This document shows, piece by piece, positions 48,764 to 57,837 of a stretch of 64,000 bases of DNA (its first letter is position 1; every line of letters starts with the position of its first letter). Origin of the DNA: Diplocloster agilis (lineage in GTDB: Bacteria > Bacillota > Clostridia > Lachnospirales > Lachnospiraceae); assembly GCF_019042275.1 (NCBI RefSeq), contig NZ_JAHQCW010000033.1:1-64000 (forward strand), read 5' to 3'. Both the position numbers and the translations under genes were made by a program. A model generated the notes under the pieces. The model was not told the DNA's origin. It saw nothing but the letters and a program-made list of their open reading frames with translations, and made no database searches.

Positions 48764-49756
48764 TCAATTCCCCCTGGCCATCGCACTATACTTAACGATT
48801 AGAAGCTCTACACTGATCGTGTCCGTCAGCTGGCCGGTCTTTACAGCTTCTTCCATCTGGGCGCAGTCCTCTACCGCTTCCCTCAGCTGTTCCAGGGTAA
48901 AACGTCCTGTCTGGGCGGCGTATTTTTTGACCAGGAACGGGGCCAGGCCTGCTTGCTTCGCTATTGTCGAACTGTCCAGGCCCAGGGTTTTCATGTTCTT
49001 TACCTGCATGAGCTGGTTGAATTGCCTGGAGATTAGAAATAGGATTCGCATGGGCGGCTCTTTTAAAGCCAGCAGATCATAATATAGCTTTAACGCTTTC
49101 TTTTGGTTCTGTTCCGTTACGGCGCCGATCATGTCAAAAATTTTGTTGGCGATCTGCGTGGTACAGATCTCTTCCACATCTTCATCATTGATCTCCGGCC
49201 GGTCCATAGTGTAGCAGATTAATTTTTCCAGTTCCTGGCAGATGTTTTCCATGTCGGAGCCTGTCTTGCTTAAGAAGAGCTGCAGTGTGGATTCCCGGAT
49301 ACTTTTTTGTTCTTTTTTTAACATACCGGCCACCCAGCGGATCAGGGTTCTCTCATCCTGACGGGTCATCTCAGCTGCACGGCCTTTCTCTTTCACCGCT
49401 TTAAAAAGCGCGTTCCGCTTGTCCACCTCCTCTTCTACAAATACAAAATAGGTGAATTCCGGAAGTTCCTTTATATATTCTGCCATCTGGGGACTGGAAG
49501 TTTTAAACCAGCCGCTGTTCTCTATGACAATTAACCGGTGTTCTGCAAAAAACGGCATGGTTTCCGCCAGATCGATCACTTCGCCCGGTGCTGTGCCCTT
49601 TCCTTCAAAATAGGTGTAATTCATCGTATCATCTGCTGGGAGGACAGCTTCATGTAGTTTGTCCCGGTACTGTTTCTTAAGATAGGTCTCATCTCCATAG
49701 AGCAGATATACTTGTTTCAGCTGTTGATTTTTTATGTCTTCTATCACGCTTTTCAT
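48764..49756 (-). CDS. holA: DNA polymerase III delta subunit
   Basis: The clamp-loader subunit that opens the beta sliding clamp. The 330-residue protein has QVYLLYGDETYLKKQ near the start, an AAA+-like fold without a functional Walker A, the TRQDERTLIRWV region, and the collar domain with LYYDLLALKEPPMRILFLISRQFNQL. It follows comEC on the same strand as in B. subtilis (yqeN), but is separated from rpsT by the collagen-like segment. Confidence 0.95.
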   Translation of the reverse strand: MKSVIEDIKNQQLKQVYLLYGDETYLKKQYRDKLHEAVLPADDTMNYTYFEGKGTAPGEVIDLAETMPFFAEHRLIVIENSGWFKTSSPQMAEYIKELPEFTYFVFVEEEVDKRNALFKAVKEKGRAAEMTRQDERTLIRWVAGMLKKEQKSIRESTLQLFLSKTGSDMENICQELEKLICYTMDRPEINDEDVEEICTTQIANKIFDMIGAVTEQNQKKALKLYYDLLALKEPPMRILFLISRQFNQLMQVKNMKTLGLDSSTIAKQAGLAPFLVKKYAAQTGRFTLEQLREAVEDCAQMEEAVKTGQLTDTISVELLIVKYSAMARGN

Positions 49757-49816
49757 TTGATTTCACTCCGTTTCATCCGTGTTGGAATGTAACTGCATTC
49801 CATTATACTATAATTT

Positions 49817-51967
49817 TTAAGGGTTTTGAAGAAAAGTTTCCAACTTTAAACGCCCATCTTGGATGCCGACCGTAATCGCGCCGCTTTGCATGGTGAGAAA
49901 TGTACGGCACTTTATTTCCTCCAGACGCTCCAGAGTCTCCTGATGCGGATGTCCGTAGGAGTTTCCGGCGCCGCAGGAGATCAGCGCTGCTTTCGGCATG
50001 GTTTTTTCGAGAAACGGTTTACTTGTGGAGGAGCCGGAACCATGATGTCCTACTTTTAAGATATCAACCGGCAAAAGCTCGTCCAGGATTCGTTCCTCCC
50101 CCTCTTCCCCCAGATCACCGGTAAGCAGGATGCGGAACTGATCGTATTGTACAGCCAGTACCACGGAACCGTCATTTCGATCCACCGAATCGTATCCACG
50201 GACGGGATGCAGGCACTGGATACGAAGTCCTCCCTGTTCCAGTTTCATCCCCTCGCCGATTACTCCCACTTCTATCCCGGCATCCTCTGCCAACGTTCTC
50301 ATTTCCATATAAGCTTCATCCCGGTTAGCGATATCAGGCAGCAGAAGGCAACGAATCGGGTAACCTAACTGTATCAGTTCCCGGATTCCTGAGGTATGGT
50401 CCGCGTCGGCATGGGTCATCAGCACATAGTCCAATTTTCGTATGCCCCGGGCTTTCAGGAAAGGCAGAATCCTGTATTTACCCACCTCTTTTACATCAGA
50501 ACTGCCCGCATCCACCAGCATATGAAATCCTTGCGATTGTATAAATATGCCGTCCCCCTGAGAAACATCCAGCGATACCAGTTCGAATTCGGGATCGTTC
50601 CGCCCGGTCAAAATAAACAGCATGATACAAAAAAGGATGACCGGCAGCGTTTTTCTCAGAACTTTATGACTTATTTTTTTCCATAGGACCAGAATCAGCA
50701 GACTAATCCCGTAATATAGGAAGATTCGGCAAAAAGACGGCTTTCCGATGATGAGATTATGAAACGGAAGTTTCTCGGAACCGCTGCACAGAAGCTGATA
50801 GAATTCTAATATGTAATGAGCCGGAGCGGCCAGGAAACTTCCGGCCGTTCCGTTTATCATGCCGGCAAAACCACCCAGCAGGCCCGTGAAAACAACCAGG
50901 GACATCAGAGGGATTACACAAAGATTCAAAAGTACAGAGTATAACGGGAATTCATAGAAGGATGACAAAAGGACCGGCAAGCTCATAATCTGTACTGAGA
51001 GGCTTGCCTTTAAGCCTTCCGACACAGGATTCTTCCATGGAAGCAGTTCCTTTAATACAGGCATGAACACTGCGATTCCAAGGACTGCGCCAAAGGACAG
51101 GAGAAAGCCGGAATAAAACAGGTAGTACGGATTATCCGCCAGGATCAGTATGGCTGCGAAGGCCGTCCCCGTGCCCAGGTCGTAGGTCCGGCCCAATATC
51201 TTACCGGCGGTCATGAGGCTGAACATCAACAGCGCCCGGACGGCCGACACGCTTTGGCCGGTCATCTGGACATAACTGCCCATCAGGGCGGTGCACAGAA
51301 CTCCCGCTGCCCACACCGGGCATCGGATTTTTCTCAGGATACTGAAAATGGCCATGCCAATAATCGAGATATGAAGACCAGAGATGGCCAGAATATGGCT
51401 GATTCCGCCACTTTGATAGCGTTCTTTAATCTGAGAGTCCAACTGGCCCTTTTCTCCCAGCAGCATGGCTTTTAGTACCTGGCTGTCGCTTTCCGGCAGC
51501 ACCCGGTCCAGAGATCTGCCCATGCGCTCCCGGATCTGTGTGATCGCCTCCAGATACCGGTTATAACCGCCGTCCACCAGGGTGGTTTCGTCCCCGTAGA
51601 CAAAACCGTCTGTTCTCATAATCTTATAATAGGCGGCAGCGTCAAACTGTCCTGGATTCCCTGCGGGTTCAGGCCACTTGATCGTACCAGATACCCGAAC
51701 CGTACTTCCGATTTTCAATTGCGGATTTTCTTCCAGGTAAATAATTAACTTTTTTAAAGGGATTTTTCGATTTTCTTCCAGAATGGAAATGTGTTTCAGA
51801 TAGATCAGATATTTGTCATTTTTTTCTTCGCGCCCGCAGACATCCCCCTGCACCGTGACCCGGGCGCCGTCCGGGCAGGGAGGTTCTTTCCTTTCCCCGC
51901 CATAGGCGCCCGGAAGCACAATCAGTGCGAAGGCCAGCGCCAATAGGCACATCGGCCGTTTGATCAT
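49817..51967 (-). CDS. comEC: DNA internalization protein ComEC/Rec2
   Basis: The membrane channel for DNA uptake in natural transformation. The 716-residue protein has an N-terminal OB-like DUF4131 part, a multi-helix Competence domain (about 190-450, with GEKGQLDSQIKERYQSGG and HILAISGLHISIIG), and a C-terminal metallo-beta-lactamase domain with LMTHADADHTSGI, LLTGDLGEEGE and KVGHHGSGSSTS. Its start overlaps the lipoprotein stop by ATGA. With comM and dprA elsewhere in the window, the organism keeps several competence genes. Confidence 0.94.
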   Translation of the reverse strand: MIKRPMCLLALAFALIVLPGAYGGERKEPPCPDGARVTVQGDVCGREEKNDKYLIYLKHISILEENRKIPLKKLIIYLEENPQLKIGSTVRVSGTIKWPEPAGNPGQFDAAAYYKIMRTDGFVYGDETTLVDGGYNRYLEAITQIRERMGRSLDRVLPESDSQVLKAMLLGEKGQLDSQIKERYQSGGISHILAISGLHISIIGMAIFSILRKIRCPVWAAGVLCTALMGSYVQMTGQSVSAVRALLMFSLMTAGKILGRTYDLGTGTAFAAILILADNPYYLFYSGFLLSFGAVLGIAVFMPVLKELLPWKNPVSEGLKASLSVQIMSLPVLLSSFYEFPLYSVLLNLCVIPLMSLVVFTGLLGGFAGMINGTAGSFLAAPAHYILEFYQLLCSGSEKLPFHNLIIGKPSFCRIFLYYGISLLILVLWKKISHKVLRKTLPVILFCIMLFILTGRNDPEFELVSLDVSQGDGIFIQSQGFHMLVDAGSSDVKEVGKYRILPFLKARGIRKLDYVLMTHADADHTSGIRELIQLGYPIRCLLLPDIANRDEAYMEMRTLAEDAGIEVGVIGEGMKLEQGGLRIQCLHPVRGYDSVDRNDGSVVLAVQYDQFRILLTGDLGEEGEERILDELLPVDILKVGHHGSGSSTSKPFLEKTMPKAALISCGAGNSYGHPHQETLERLEEIKCRTFLTMQSGAITVGIQDGRLKLETFLQNP

Positions 51968-52941
51968 TTTTTATTAGTCACCCCTTTTGACGAATCCATC
52001 TGGCTGTCCTTGATCAGGGTGTCCTGTGACTCGATCAGGTCCAGATTTCGCTCAAACGGTGATTCCAGACTGATACTCTCCCGAAATTTTACATCCGTCT
52101 TTCCGTTGATGGAAAACTGCACCTTACTGATATTGGACAGCTCCGTAAGCGAATTTACAATGGAATAGACCGGCAGCATGTCGGATATCTCATAGGGATT
52201 ATCCAGGAATTTTTCGTCCAGATTCACATAACAGGTTCCGTCTTTCGTAGAAATGCCCAGTATCTTAGTCTCGGGAGGAATCGTGGCGTAAGCCTTTGAT
52301 CCTTCTTTCGGCCCCTGGATTAACTGTTCCACGATCAGTTTTTCCATAGAAATATTGCCGCTGTAAGTCTTTGTCGGCTTGGTCGTCACCAGTTTATCTC
52401 CGTTTTTGTTGGCATAATATAAGGTGAGTGTGGCCCGTTTATAAGCATTGATTTCCGCCCCGGGGTTATCCACAAAGCTGTCCGCCGACATAATTCCAAC
52501 CGGATTCGCGTTGGCGTCCAGCAGCGGATTGCCATTTACCGTAAATGTAATATTCTTGACTCCCTGCACCTGGGTCAGGGTTCTCACTACAGCCGCCCTG
52601 CACAGGACTTCCCGGATACTGGACATCTCGTGGTAGTTCTCACTGAAATCCAGGTACAGCTGATTTTCATCCATAGTGGGCTGCCCGACCACGATACCGG
52701 AAGGGATAGCCGCCTTATAATCGGCGTCCTCAGGTACGTTCTGCAGCTGCACCAGCAGTTCCTCCACCAATTTTAACGTATCTTCGCCTTTGATCTCAAA
52801 GGGCTCCGGCACCAGTGCCGTCTCATCTTTATTTACATAAAACACAGCCTTTTGCCCCGCTTCCCTCTCCTGCTCCCCACAGGCGCTCAAGAGGAAAACC
52901 ATGAACAGGAGCAGACCGATTATTCCAGCCTTTTTTTGCAT
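51964..52941 (-). CDS. GerMN-domain lipoprotein
   Basis: A 325-residue lipoprotein with a short signal peptide ending in the lipobox LSAC (Cys at about 21), followed by two GerMN domains (about 50-175 and 185-310). GerM of B. subtilis acts in spore peptidoglycan assembly and engulfment. It lies between the histidine kinase (10 bases downstream of it) and comEC, so the three form an operon. In some Firmicutes such proteins pair with a kinase as a sensor accessory; that is a guess here. Confidence 0.88.
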   Translation of the reverse strand: MQKKAGIIGLLLFMVFLLSACGEQEREAGQKAVFYVNKDETALVPEPFEIKGEDTLKLVEELLVQLQNVPEDADYKAAIPSGIVVGQPTMDENQLYLDFSENYHEMSSIREVLCRAAVVRTLTQVQGVKNITFTVNGNPLLDANANPVGIMSADSFVDNPGAEINAYKRATLTLYYANKNGDKLVTTKPTKTYSGNISMEKLIVEQLIQGPKEGSKAYATIPPETKILGISTKDGTCYVNLDEKFLDNPYEISDMLPVYSIVNSLTELSNISKVQFSINGKTDVKFRESISLESPFERNLDLIESQDTLIKDSQMDSSKGVTNKK

Positions 52942-52951
52942 TCTATCCCTC

Positions 52952-54376
52952 CTAAGCGATGTAATTAAGCGGCACCCGCACCGTAAATGTAGTTCCTTCG
53001 TTCTCTTTACTGTAGACTTTAATGGCTCCTCTGTGCATCAGAATCGCACTACGGGTAATCGCAAGGCCCAGTCCGGTTCCTCCGATCTCTCTGGACCGGG
53101 ATTTGTCCACACGGTAAAATCTCTCAAAGATATGTTCCACGGACTCCTCCGGTATGCCCATTCCGGAATCCGACACCTTCACATAGAAATATTTGTGATC
53201 CGCATTGAGGGAGACATGGACCCAGCCGTTATCAATATTATATTTGATCGCGTTCTCCACCAGATTGGAAAATGCAAGACTCAGCTTCACCTCATCGATC
53301 TCCGCGGTCACCGGGCGGAAGCTTTCAAACACCAGCTCTATGTTCCGCTGCGCCGCGATAGGTCTTAACCGTTTCAGGATCGATTCCAGCATCTCATTGA
53401 TATTGATGGGAGCAATATTCAGATCCGACGCCTTCTTGTCCAGCTTAACCAAAGACAGCAGATCGGAGATAATCTGGCTCTCCCGGTCAATCTCCTGAGC
53501 GATATCCGACATAAACTCCTTATATAGCTCCACCGGAGCGTCTTCCTGCATCAGCAGAGAATCCGCCAGGACCTTCATAGAGGTAATGGGTGTCTTCAGC
53601 TCATGGGATACGTTGGATACGAATTCCTGGCGGCTGTCGTCCAACACCTTCATATGCGCCAGCATCCGGTTAAAAGCTTCCGCCAGCTGCTCGGTCTCCA
53701 CATAACCCGGGATAGACAGATTATTTTCATCTCCGTATCCCTCGCTGACCTCTTCGATCGAATGGGTCACCTTGCTGAACGGCCTTACGAAAAAGCTGGC
53801 CAGATACACCGCGAGCATAAGAATCACTGCCGAAATCGCGATCACCAGAACTAAAGATTTGCTTCCCAGCACATCCAGGCTGTCCAGGATGCTGTCCGTG
53901 GATACACTGGTAATCATCACCCCGATCACTTCCTTACTGGTCTGGTCCTTAATCGGAACAGTCAGCTCTATGTAGTGGTTATCGGGATCATAGTTAACGA
54001 TATTCTCCCCCTTAAAGCACTTAAACACTTCTTCGGAGACAATCGTTTTCGCTTCGTCCAATCCGTAGGTATCTTTAATAATCTTAAAATTCCGGTCCGT
54101 AATCAGTATCCGTCCGTCGTACATATTAGACAGCTGGTCCAACTGTCCATTGATCACATCCGAGGACTGATCCAGCATATAATCCGACGAGATCAGCTGA
54201 TTGCTCAATATCATCAGCTGATTCTGCACGTCCATTCCCCGCACCGAAACAGCTCTGTCCTCATAGCTGTTCAATATCCCATTTCTCACAATAATGCAGG
54301 GAATAATCCCTACTGCCAGCAGAAACAGGAAAATCCGCACCCGAAGGCTGCGGAATATTTTCGCACCAAACTTCAA
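52952..54376 (-). CDS. sensor histidine kinase with extracellular sensor and HAMP
   Basis: A 474-residue kinase: a membrane helix at about 10-30, an extracellular PAS/Cache-like sensor to about 165, a second helix at about 172-195, HAMP, a HisKA domain with SHELKTPITSMK (phosphorylated His) and an HATPase with NLVENAIKYN, DSGMGIP and GGTGLGLAI. It is WalK/PhoR-like. No response regulator gene lies next to it: upstream are an F2 palindrome and a long gene-free region. Its partner must be elsewhere or has been lost. Confidence 0.92.
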   Translation of the reverse strand: MKFGAKIFRSLRVRIFLFLLAVGIIPCIIVRNGILNSYEDRAVSVRGMDVQNQLMILSNQLISSDYMLDQSSDVINGQLDQLSNMYDGRILITDRNFKIIKDTYGLDEAKTIVSEEVFKCFKGENIVNYDPDNHYIELTVPIKDQTSKEVIGVMITSVSTDSILDSLDVLGSKSLVLVIAISAVILMLAVYLASFFVRPFSKVTHSIEEVSEGYGDENNLSIPGYVETEQLAEAFNRMLAHMKVLDDSRQEFVSNVSHELKTPITSMKVLADSLLMQEDAPVELYKEFMSDIAQEIDRESQIISDLLSLVKLDKKASDLNIAPININEMLESILKRLRPIAAQRNIELVFESFRPVTAEIDEVKLSLAFSNLVENAIKYNIDNGWVHVSLNADHKYFYVKVSDSGMGIPEESVEHIFERFYRVDKSRSREIGGTGLGLAITRSAILMHRGAIKVYSKENEGTTFTVRVPLNYIA

Positions 54377-54530
54377 TCTGGAAATGGGTACCCACTCCTT
54401 AATCTAACAGGAGACCCGGATCCCGAGCCTCCCGCCTTTTTATTCCCAATTATTTTACCATGATTATGGCGGCTGGTCAAATACTTTTGGGTGGCCTTTT
54501 CAGGTCTTTTGGCTGATTTGGTGTGGGATG

Positions 54531-54804
54531 CTTGAGGGGGATGGGGGCGCGTTTCTTCTGCCGGCGGGGGCGGGTGTTGCCTGTGGGACGGAAACTTCGA
54601 GGGACCTTTGAATTTCTAATAGGCCAGGATTTTTGCCAGGACAGTCAGGGGCCGCGCAAACTCGCGTGCGCTCAGACAGTGCGTGGCCCCTGACTTGGCA
54701 AAAATCCAGCCCTATAAGAAATTTCAAAGACCTCTCAATGTTTCCGTCCCACAGGCAACACCCGCCCCCGCCGGCAGAAGAAACGCGCCCCCATCCCCCT
54801 CAAG
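54531..54804 (+). repeat. F2 palindromic element, copy d
   Basis: Inverted repeat from CTTGAGGGGGATGGGGGCGCG (54531) to its complement ending CCCCCTCAAG (54804). An inner stem GTCAGGGGCC/GGCCCCTGAC holds the F2 core at 54657-54681: CAAACTCGC-GTGC-GCTCAGACAGTG. The arms are again unrelated to the other copies. It lies upstream of the histidine kinase start. Confidence 0.87.
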
Positions 54805-55302
54805 TCCAACAACCCAGCCTTATTAGTGTGAATGGTCTTATAATGCTTTTTTGTATTCGTTGGATTGTGGAATACTTATGTTTTTTGTTTTCTTTGTCGC
54901 TACGCTGTATTGATGGTGGTATTAGATATTAGATATTTTGATATAAGATATTAAAAGATATTTGGCTTATGTGCCTAGATCGTCTTCTATTCCATATTTT
55001 AGGTATGTCTATGTATATAAATAATTATCTGAGACACTGAAAATTCACCTATTAAAGAAAGGAGAAATACTGTTTTTCTGATTATAACAACTGCGAGGCT
55101 ATTGAATAGGCTTTGGGCCTGGTAAGCAGGAAGCCTAAGGTTATGGATGAGCACGGCTTTATGTCCGGGCATTCCTCCGGGGAGACCCGGACGCTGCGGA
55201 ATCATTGCTGGCTCTGGTAAGTATCCTAAACGTATAGAGGATTGCGGGCGAAGAAGAAATAAGAACCTTTCTATATCTGTCCTGGTTCTTACTCTCGAGT
55301 TT
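54805..55302. other. gene-free AT-rich region between palindromes
   Basis: No gene is supported. A short direct repeat of TTAGATAT/TAAGATAT units lies at about 54921-54960, and an AAGGAG-like stretch at 55060-55070 is not followed by a convincing frame. Confidence 0.4.
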
Positions 55303-55968
55303 GGGGATACCCGCTGCTTAGGGCTGGGAACCGTGGGCGGTATCCGGGGTTGCTCCCGGCGGCCGGGTTCTTTTGTGTCTCCGCTTAGTGGGATCGAAAT
55401 GCCGGATTCAGGATGCACGGCGGACTTCACGTCCGACTGGCAAGAGCCTCTGAACCGTGGGCTGGCGCACTAACTTGGCGTTCTTCCCGGGGGCTTCGTA
55501 TGCCCGCTGCTTACGGCTTGGAACCGTGGCGGTATCCGGGGACGCTCCGGGCGGCCGGGTTCTTTTGTATCTCTCTGGGAGCGCATAGGGCGGCTGAGCA
55601 CCCGCTTAGTGAAATCGAAAAGCCGGGTTCAGGATGACCGGCGGACTTCACGTCCGACGGGCAAGAGCCTCTGAACCGGGAACACATCACGTGTTCCTGG
55701 TGAATAGGCTCGGTTCCTGAACCCGGCTTTTCGATTCCACTTAGCGGATACCAGCGCAAGCTCTCCGCGCTCCCAGGGAGATACAAAAGAACCCGGCCGC
55801 CCGGAGCATCCCCGTATACCGCTCACGGTTCCAAGTCCTAAGCAGCGGGCATAGGAAGCCCGTGGAAGAATGCTAAGCTAGTGCGACAGCCCCTCGGTTC
55901 AGAGGCTCTTGCCCGTCGGCCCTGAAGTCCGCCCTGCATCCTGAACCCGGCTTTTCAATTCCGCTTAG
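55303..55968 (-). repeat. nested F1 cluster (half copy, full copy, half copy)
   Basis: Three pieces form one giant palindrome. 55303-55457 is a half element ending in GAGCCTCTGAACCG. 55491-55861 is a complete element in minus orientation, with GGACTTCACGTCC and GGAACAC-ATCAC-GTGTTCC. 55893-55968 is a half core reading outward in the opposite sense. The two outer halves pair with each other from about 55383 to 55968, through CTTGGCGTTCTTCC-like and matching right-arm sequence. The right end supplies the stop codon of fucU (55965-55967). Confidence 0.87.
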
Positions 55969-56405
55969 TCCGTAACGACCCCTTTTTGGAGCATAATGTT
56001 CGCGTAGAGAGCGCTTTCGCCTGTAGCGATAATCGCATATGCCGTTTTAGACTCATCATAAAATTCGAAACGTTCAATCTGCCCGATGGCGTCCGCTCCG
56101 CGGCTGTCATGTTTCGCAACGATCTCTTTATAGGTCTCCCAGATCGGAGTCTCCACGTTATCGCCCTTCATGACTTCCATCAGGTTCATGGGTTTCTCCA
56201 CATAGGTATCCAGCGGGAACACCTGCAGAATCGCGTCCAGCAGTTCCGGAACCCCATGTCCGTCACAGCGGATTACAATAGCGTCTTTTCCCATACTCTC
56301 CGCAGGGAAATTTCCATCCGAGATCACCAGCCGGTCGCTGTGGCCCATTTCGCAAAGAACTTTCAGTAATTCGGGAGATAAGATTTTTGGTACTCCTTTT
56401 AACAT
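55965..56405 (-). CDS. fucU: RbsD/FucU-family sugar mutarotase (FucU-like)
   Basis: Interconverts sugar anomers, L-fucose in the FucU group. The 146-residue protein fits the family length and has His22 (GHSDRLVISDGNFPAES) and IRCDGHGVPELLDAI. It is the last gene of a sugar ABC transporter operon, behind a substrate-binding protein. Its stop codon TAA comes from the CTTAG of the abutting F1 repeat, so the last residues may have been reset by that insertion. The sugar (fucose, ribose or another) cannot be decided from sequence. Confidence 0.88.
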   Translation of the reverse strand: MLKGVPKILSPELLKVLCEMGHSDRLVISDGNFPAESMGKDAIVIRCDGHGVPELLDAILQVFPLDTYVEKPMNLMEVMKGDNVETPIWETYKEIVAKHDSRGADAIGQIERFEFYDESKTAYAIIATGESALYANIMLQKGVVTD

Positions 56406-56459
56406 GATGATAATCCTCCTCTTTTTAATAAGATTGTAAGCATACGAAATTACCTAAAT

Positions 56460-56486
56460 GAAATGCCCCGATGAACGGGGCATTTC
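56460..56486 (-). terminator. hairpin between substrate-binding protein gene and fucU
   Basis: GAAATGCCCCG pairs perfectly with CGGGGCATTTC around a 5-base loop. The T-run on the minus side is weak, so it may be a partial terminator or an mRNA-end stabiliser that favours the binding-protein message over fucU. Confidence 0.65.
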
Positions 56487-56531
56487 GTTTTTCATGCTCA
56501 GAAACAATTTCTTAAGCAATTATATCAAATC

Positions 56532-57743
56532 TTATTCGTACAGGCAAGGTTTAACTTCTTCGGTTTCCATGTTTTCAGCGGTGTAGAATAAGCAACCGGT
56601 GTCAACATCGTGTACTTCCTGTCCTGTTGCAGCCATGATAGCCAGCTCAACAGCTTTGTAACCGATCTGTACAGGGTTCTGTGTTACGGAACCAGCGAAG
56701 ATACCATTCTTTACAGCGTCAAGCTGAACTTTACCGGAGTCGAATCCAACGCCGATAACTTTGTCAGCGCCCAGAACGTTCAAGTTCTTGTTAGCGGTAA
56801 TGATGTTCTTAGCTGCGAATTCGTTGGAACCATAGATCGCGATCAGGTCAGACTCGTTCATGATCTTGGAAGCAGCGGTCTGGCAGTCAGCGTCTACTAC
56901 GTTTGCAGGGATACCGATCTCTAAGATAACCTTAGCGTCAGCAACTTCTTTTTTGAATTTGTCATGTCCGATGATGGAAACTTTTCCTTCGCCGATCAGT
57001 TCAACCATTTTGTCAAGGAATCCCTGAGTACGGTCTACGATAGACTGAGAGTTCGCTTCCTGGGAAACAACACCGATTCTTACGGTTTCAGCGGGATCTG
57101 TTACTTTATCTTTGATCAGTTTGTATAACTCATCTGCTGCCAGTCCGCCTGCTGCATAGTTGTCGGTGGAAGCGTTGGCAACGATAGCGCCTTCGGGAGC
57201 ATCCGGAACACCGGAGTCAAAACCTACGATCGGAATACCGGAGTTCTGAGCCTGTTTGATGGAATCCAGAACGGATTTGGTATCCAGAGCTGCCAGGCAG
57301 ATCGCGTCGGGGCTCTTGTTGATCGCGTTCTTTACCTGCTCAACCTGCTGAGCGATATCCTGCTCGCTGTTCGGTCCAACGAAGTTGTCGGCGGGATTTA
57401 CGGTTAATTTGTAATCTTCTCCGGCTTTCTGAGCGCCTAATTTAACAGCTTTCCAGAAGTCATGCTGGAAACCTTTTGCAACTACCTGCACGTTCAGTGC
57501 GCTGTAATCTACGCTTGCATCGGGTTTGAGTTCGCCGGTCGCTGCAGGAGCTTCGCTCTCAGCGGGAGCCTCGGTTGCTTCCGGAGCTTCGGTTGCTTCC
57601 GGTGCTTTGGTCTCTGCAGGAGCTGCAGGAGCTTCGGATGCTGCCGGTTCTGCGGCGGGCTCTTCAGCCTTGCTTCCGCAGCCTGTTACCATGGCTGCTA
57701 CCATAGCTACGCATAAAAGTACGCTAATTACTTTTTTCTTCAT
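56532..57743 (-). CDS. sugar ABC transporter substrate-binding lipoprotein
   Basis: A 403-residue lipoprotein: signal peptide with lipobox VTGC at about 22, then a roughly 50-residue low-complexity linker of Ala-Pro-Glu-Thr (APEATEAPEATEAP), then a Peripla_BP_4 (ribose/galactose-type) domain with GFQHDFWKAVKLGA, SPDAICLAALD, GFDSG and ANASTDNYAAGG. It follows the permease and ATPase of the same operon. Ligand unknown; a pentose or deoxyhexose is suggested by the family and by fucU. Confidence 0.92.
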   Translation of the reverse strand: MKKKVISVLLCVAMVAAMVTGCGSKAEEPAAEPAASEAPAAPAETKAPEATEAPEATEAPAESEAPAATGELKPDASVDYSALNVQVVAKGFQHDFWKAVKLGAQKAGEDYKLTVNPADNFVGPNSEQDIAQQVEQVKNAINKSPDAICLAALDTKSVLDSIKQAQNSGIPIVGFDSGVPDAPEGAIVANASTDNYAAGGLAADELYKLIKDKVTDPAETVRIGVVSQEANSQSIVDRTQGFLDKMVELIGEGKVSIIGHDKFKKEVADAKVILEIGIPANVVDADCQTAASKIMNESDLIAIYGSNEFAAKNIITANKNLNVLGADKVIGVGFDSGKVQLDAVKNGIFAGSVTQNPVQIGYKAVELAIMAATGQEVHDVDTGCLFYTAENMETEEVKPCLYE

Positions 57744-57837
57744 TCTTTAAATCCTCCCTTAATTTGATAGATTTATAATAACTGCCCTGCCCTATTGCAG
57801 GGACAGTTAATAACATGATAAGCAAACAATTGATACA

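Noticed and set aside
55413-55826. Recurrent peptides over the F1 cluster, with similar ones at 17, 46468, 61738 and 61820
   Set aside because: These look like a repeated protein family, but the recurrence follows the DNA palindrome on both strands and frames, with no ribosome sites and no consistent start or stop.
55893-55968. The F1 core as a group II intron domain V
   Set aside because: The GAGCC...GGTTC pieces look faintly similar, but the AGC triad, the GAAA tetraloop and the bulge of domain V are missing, and no maturase is present.
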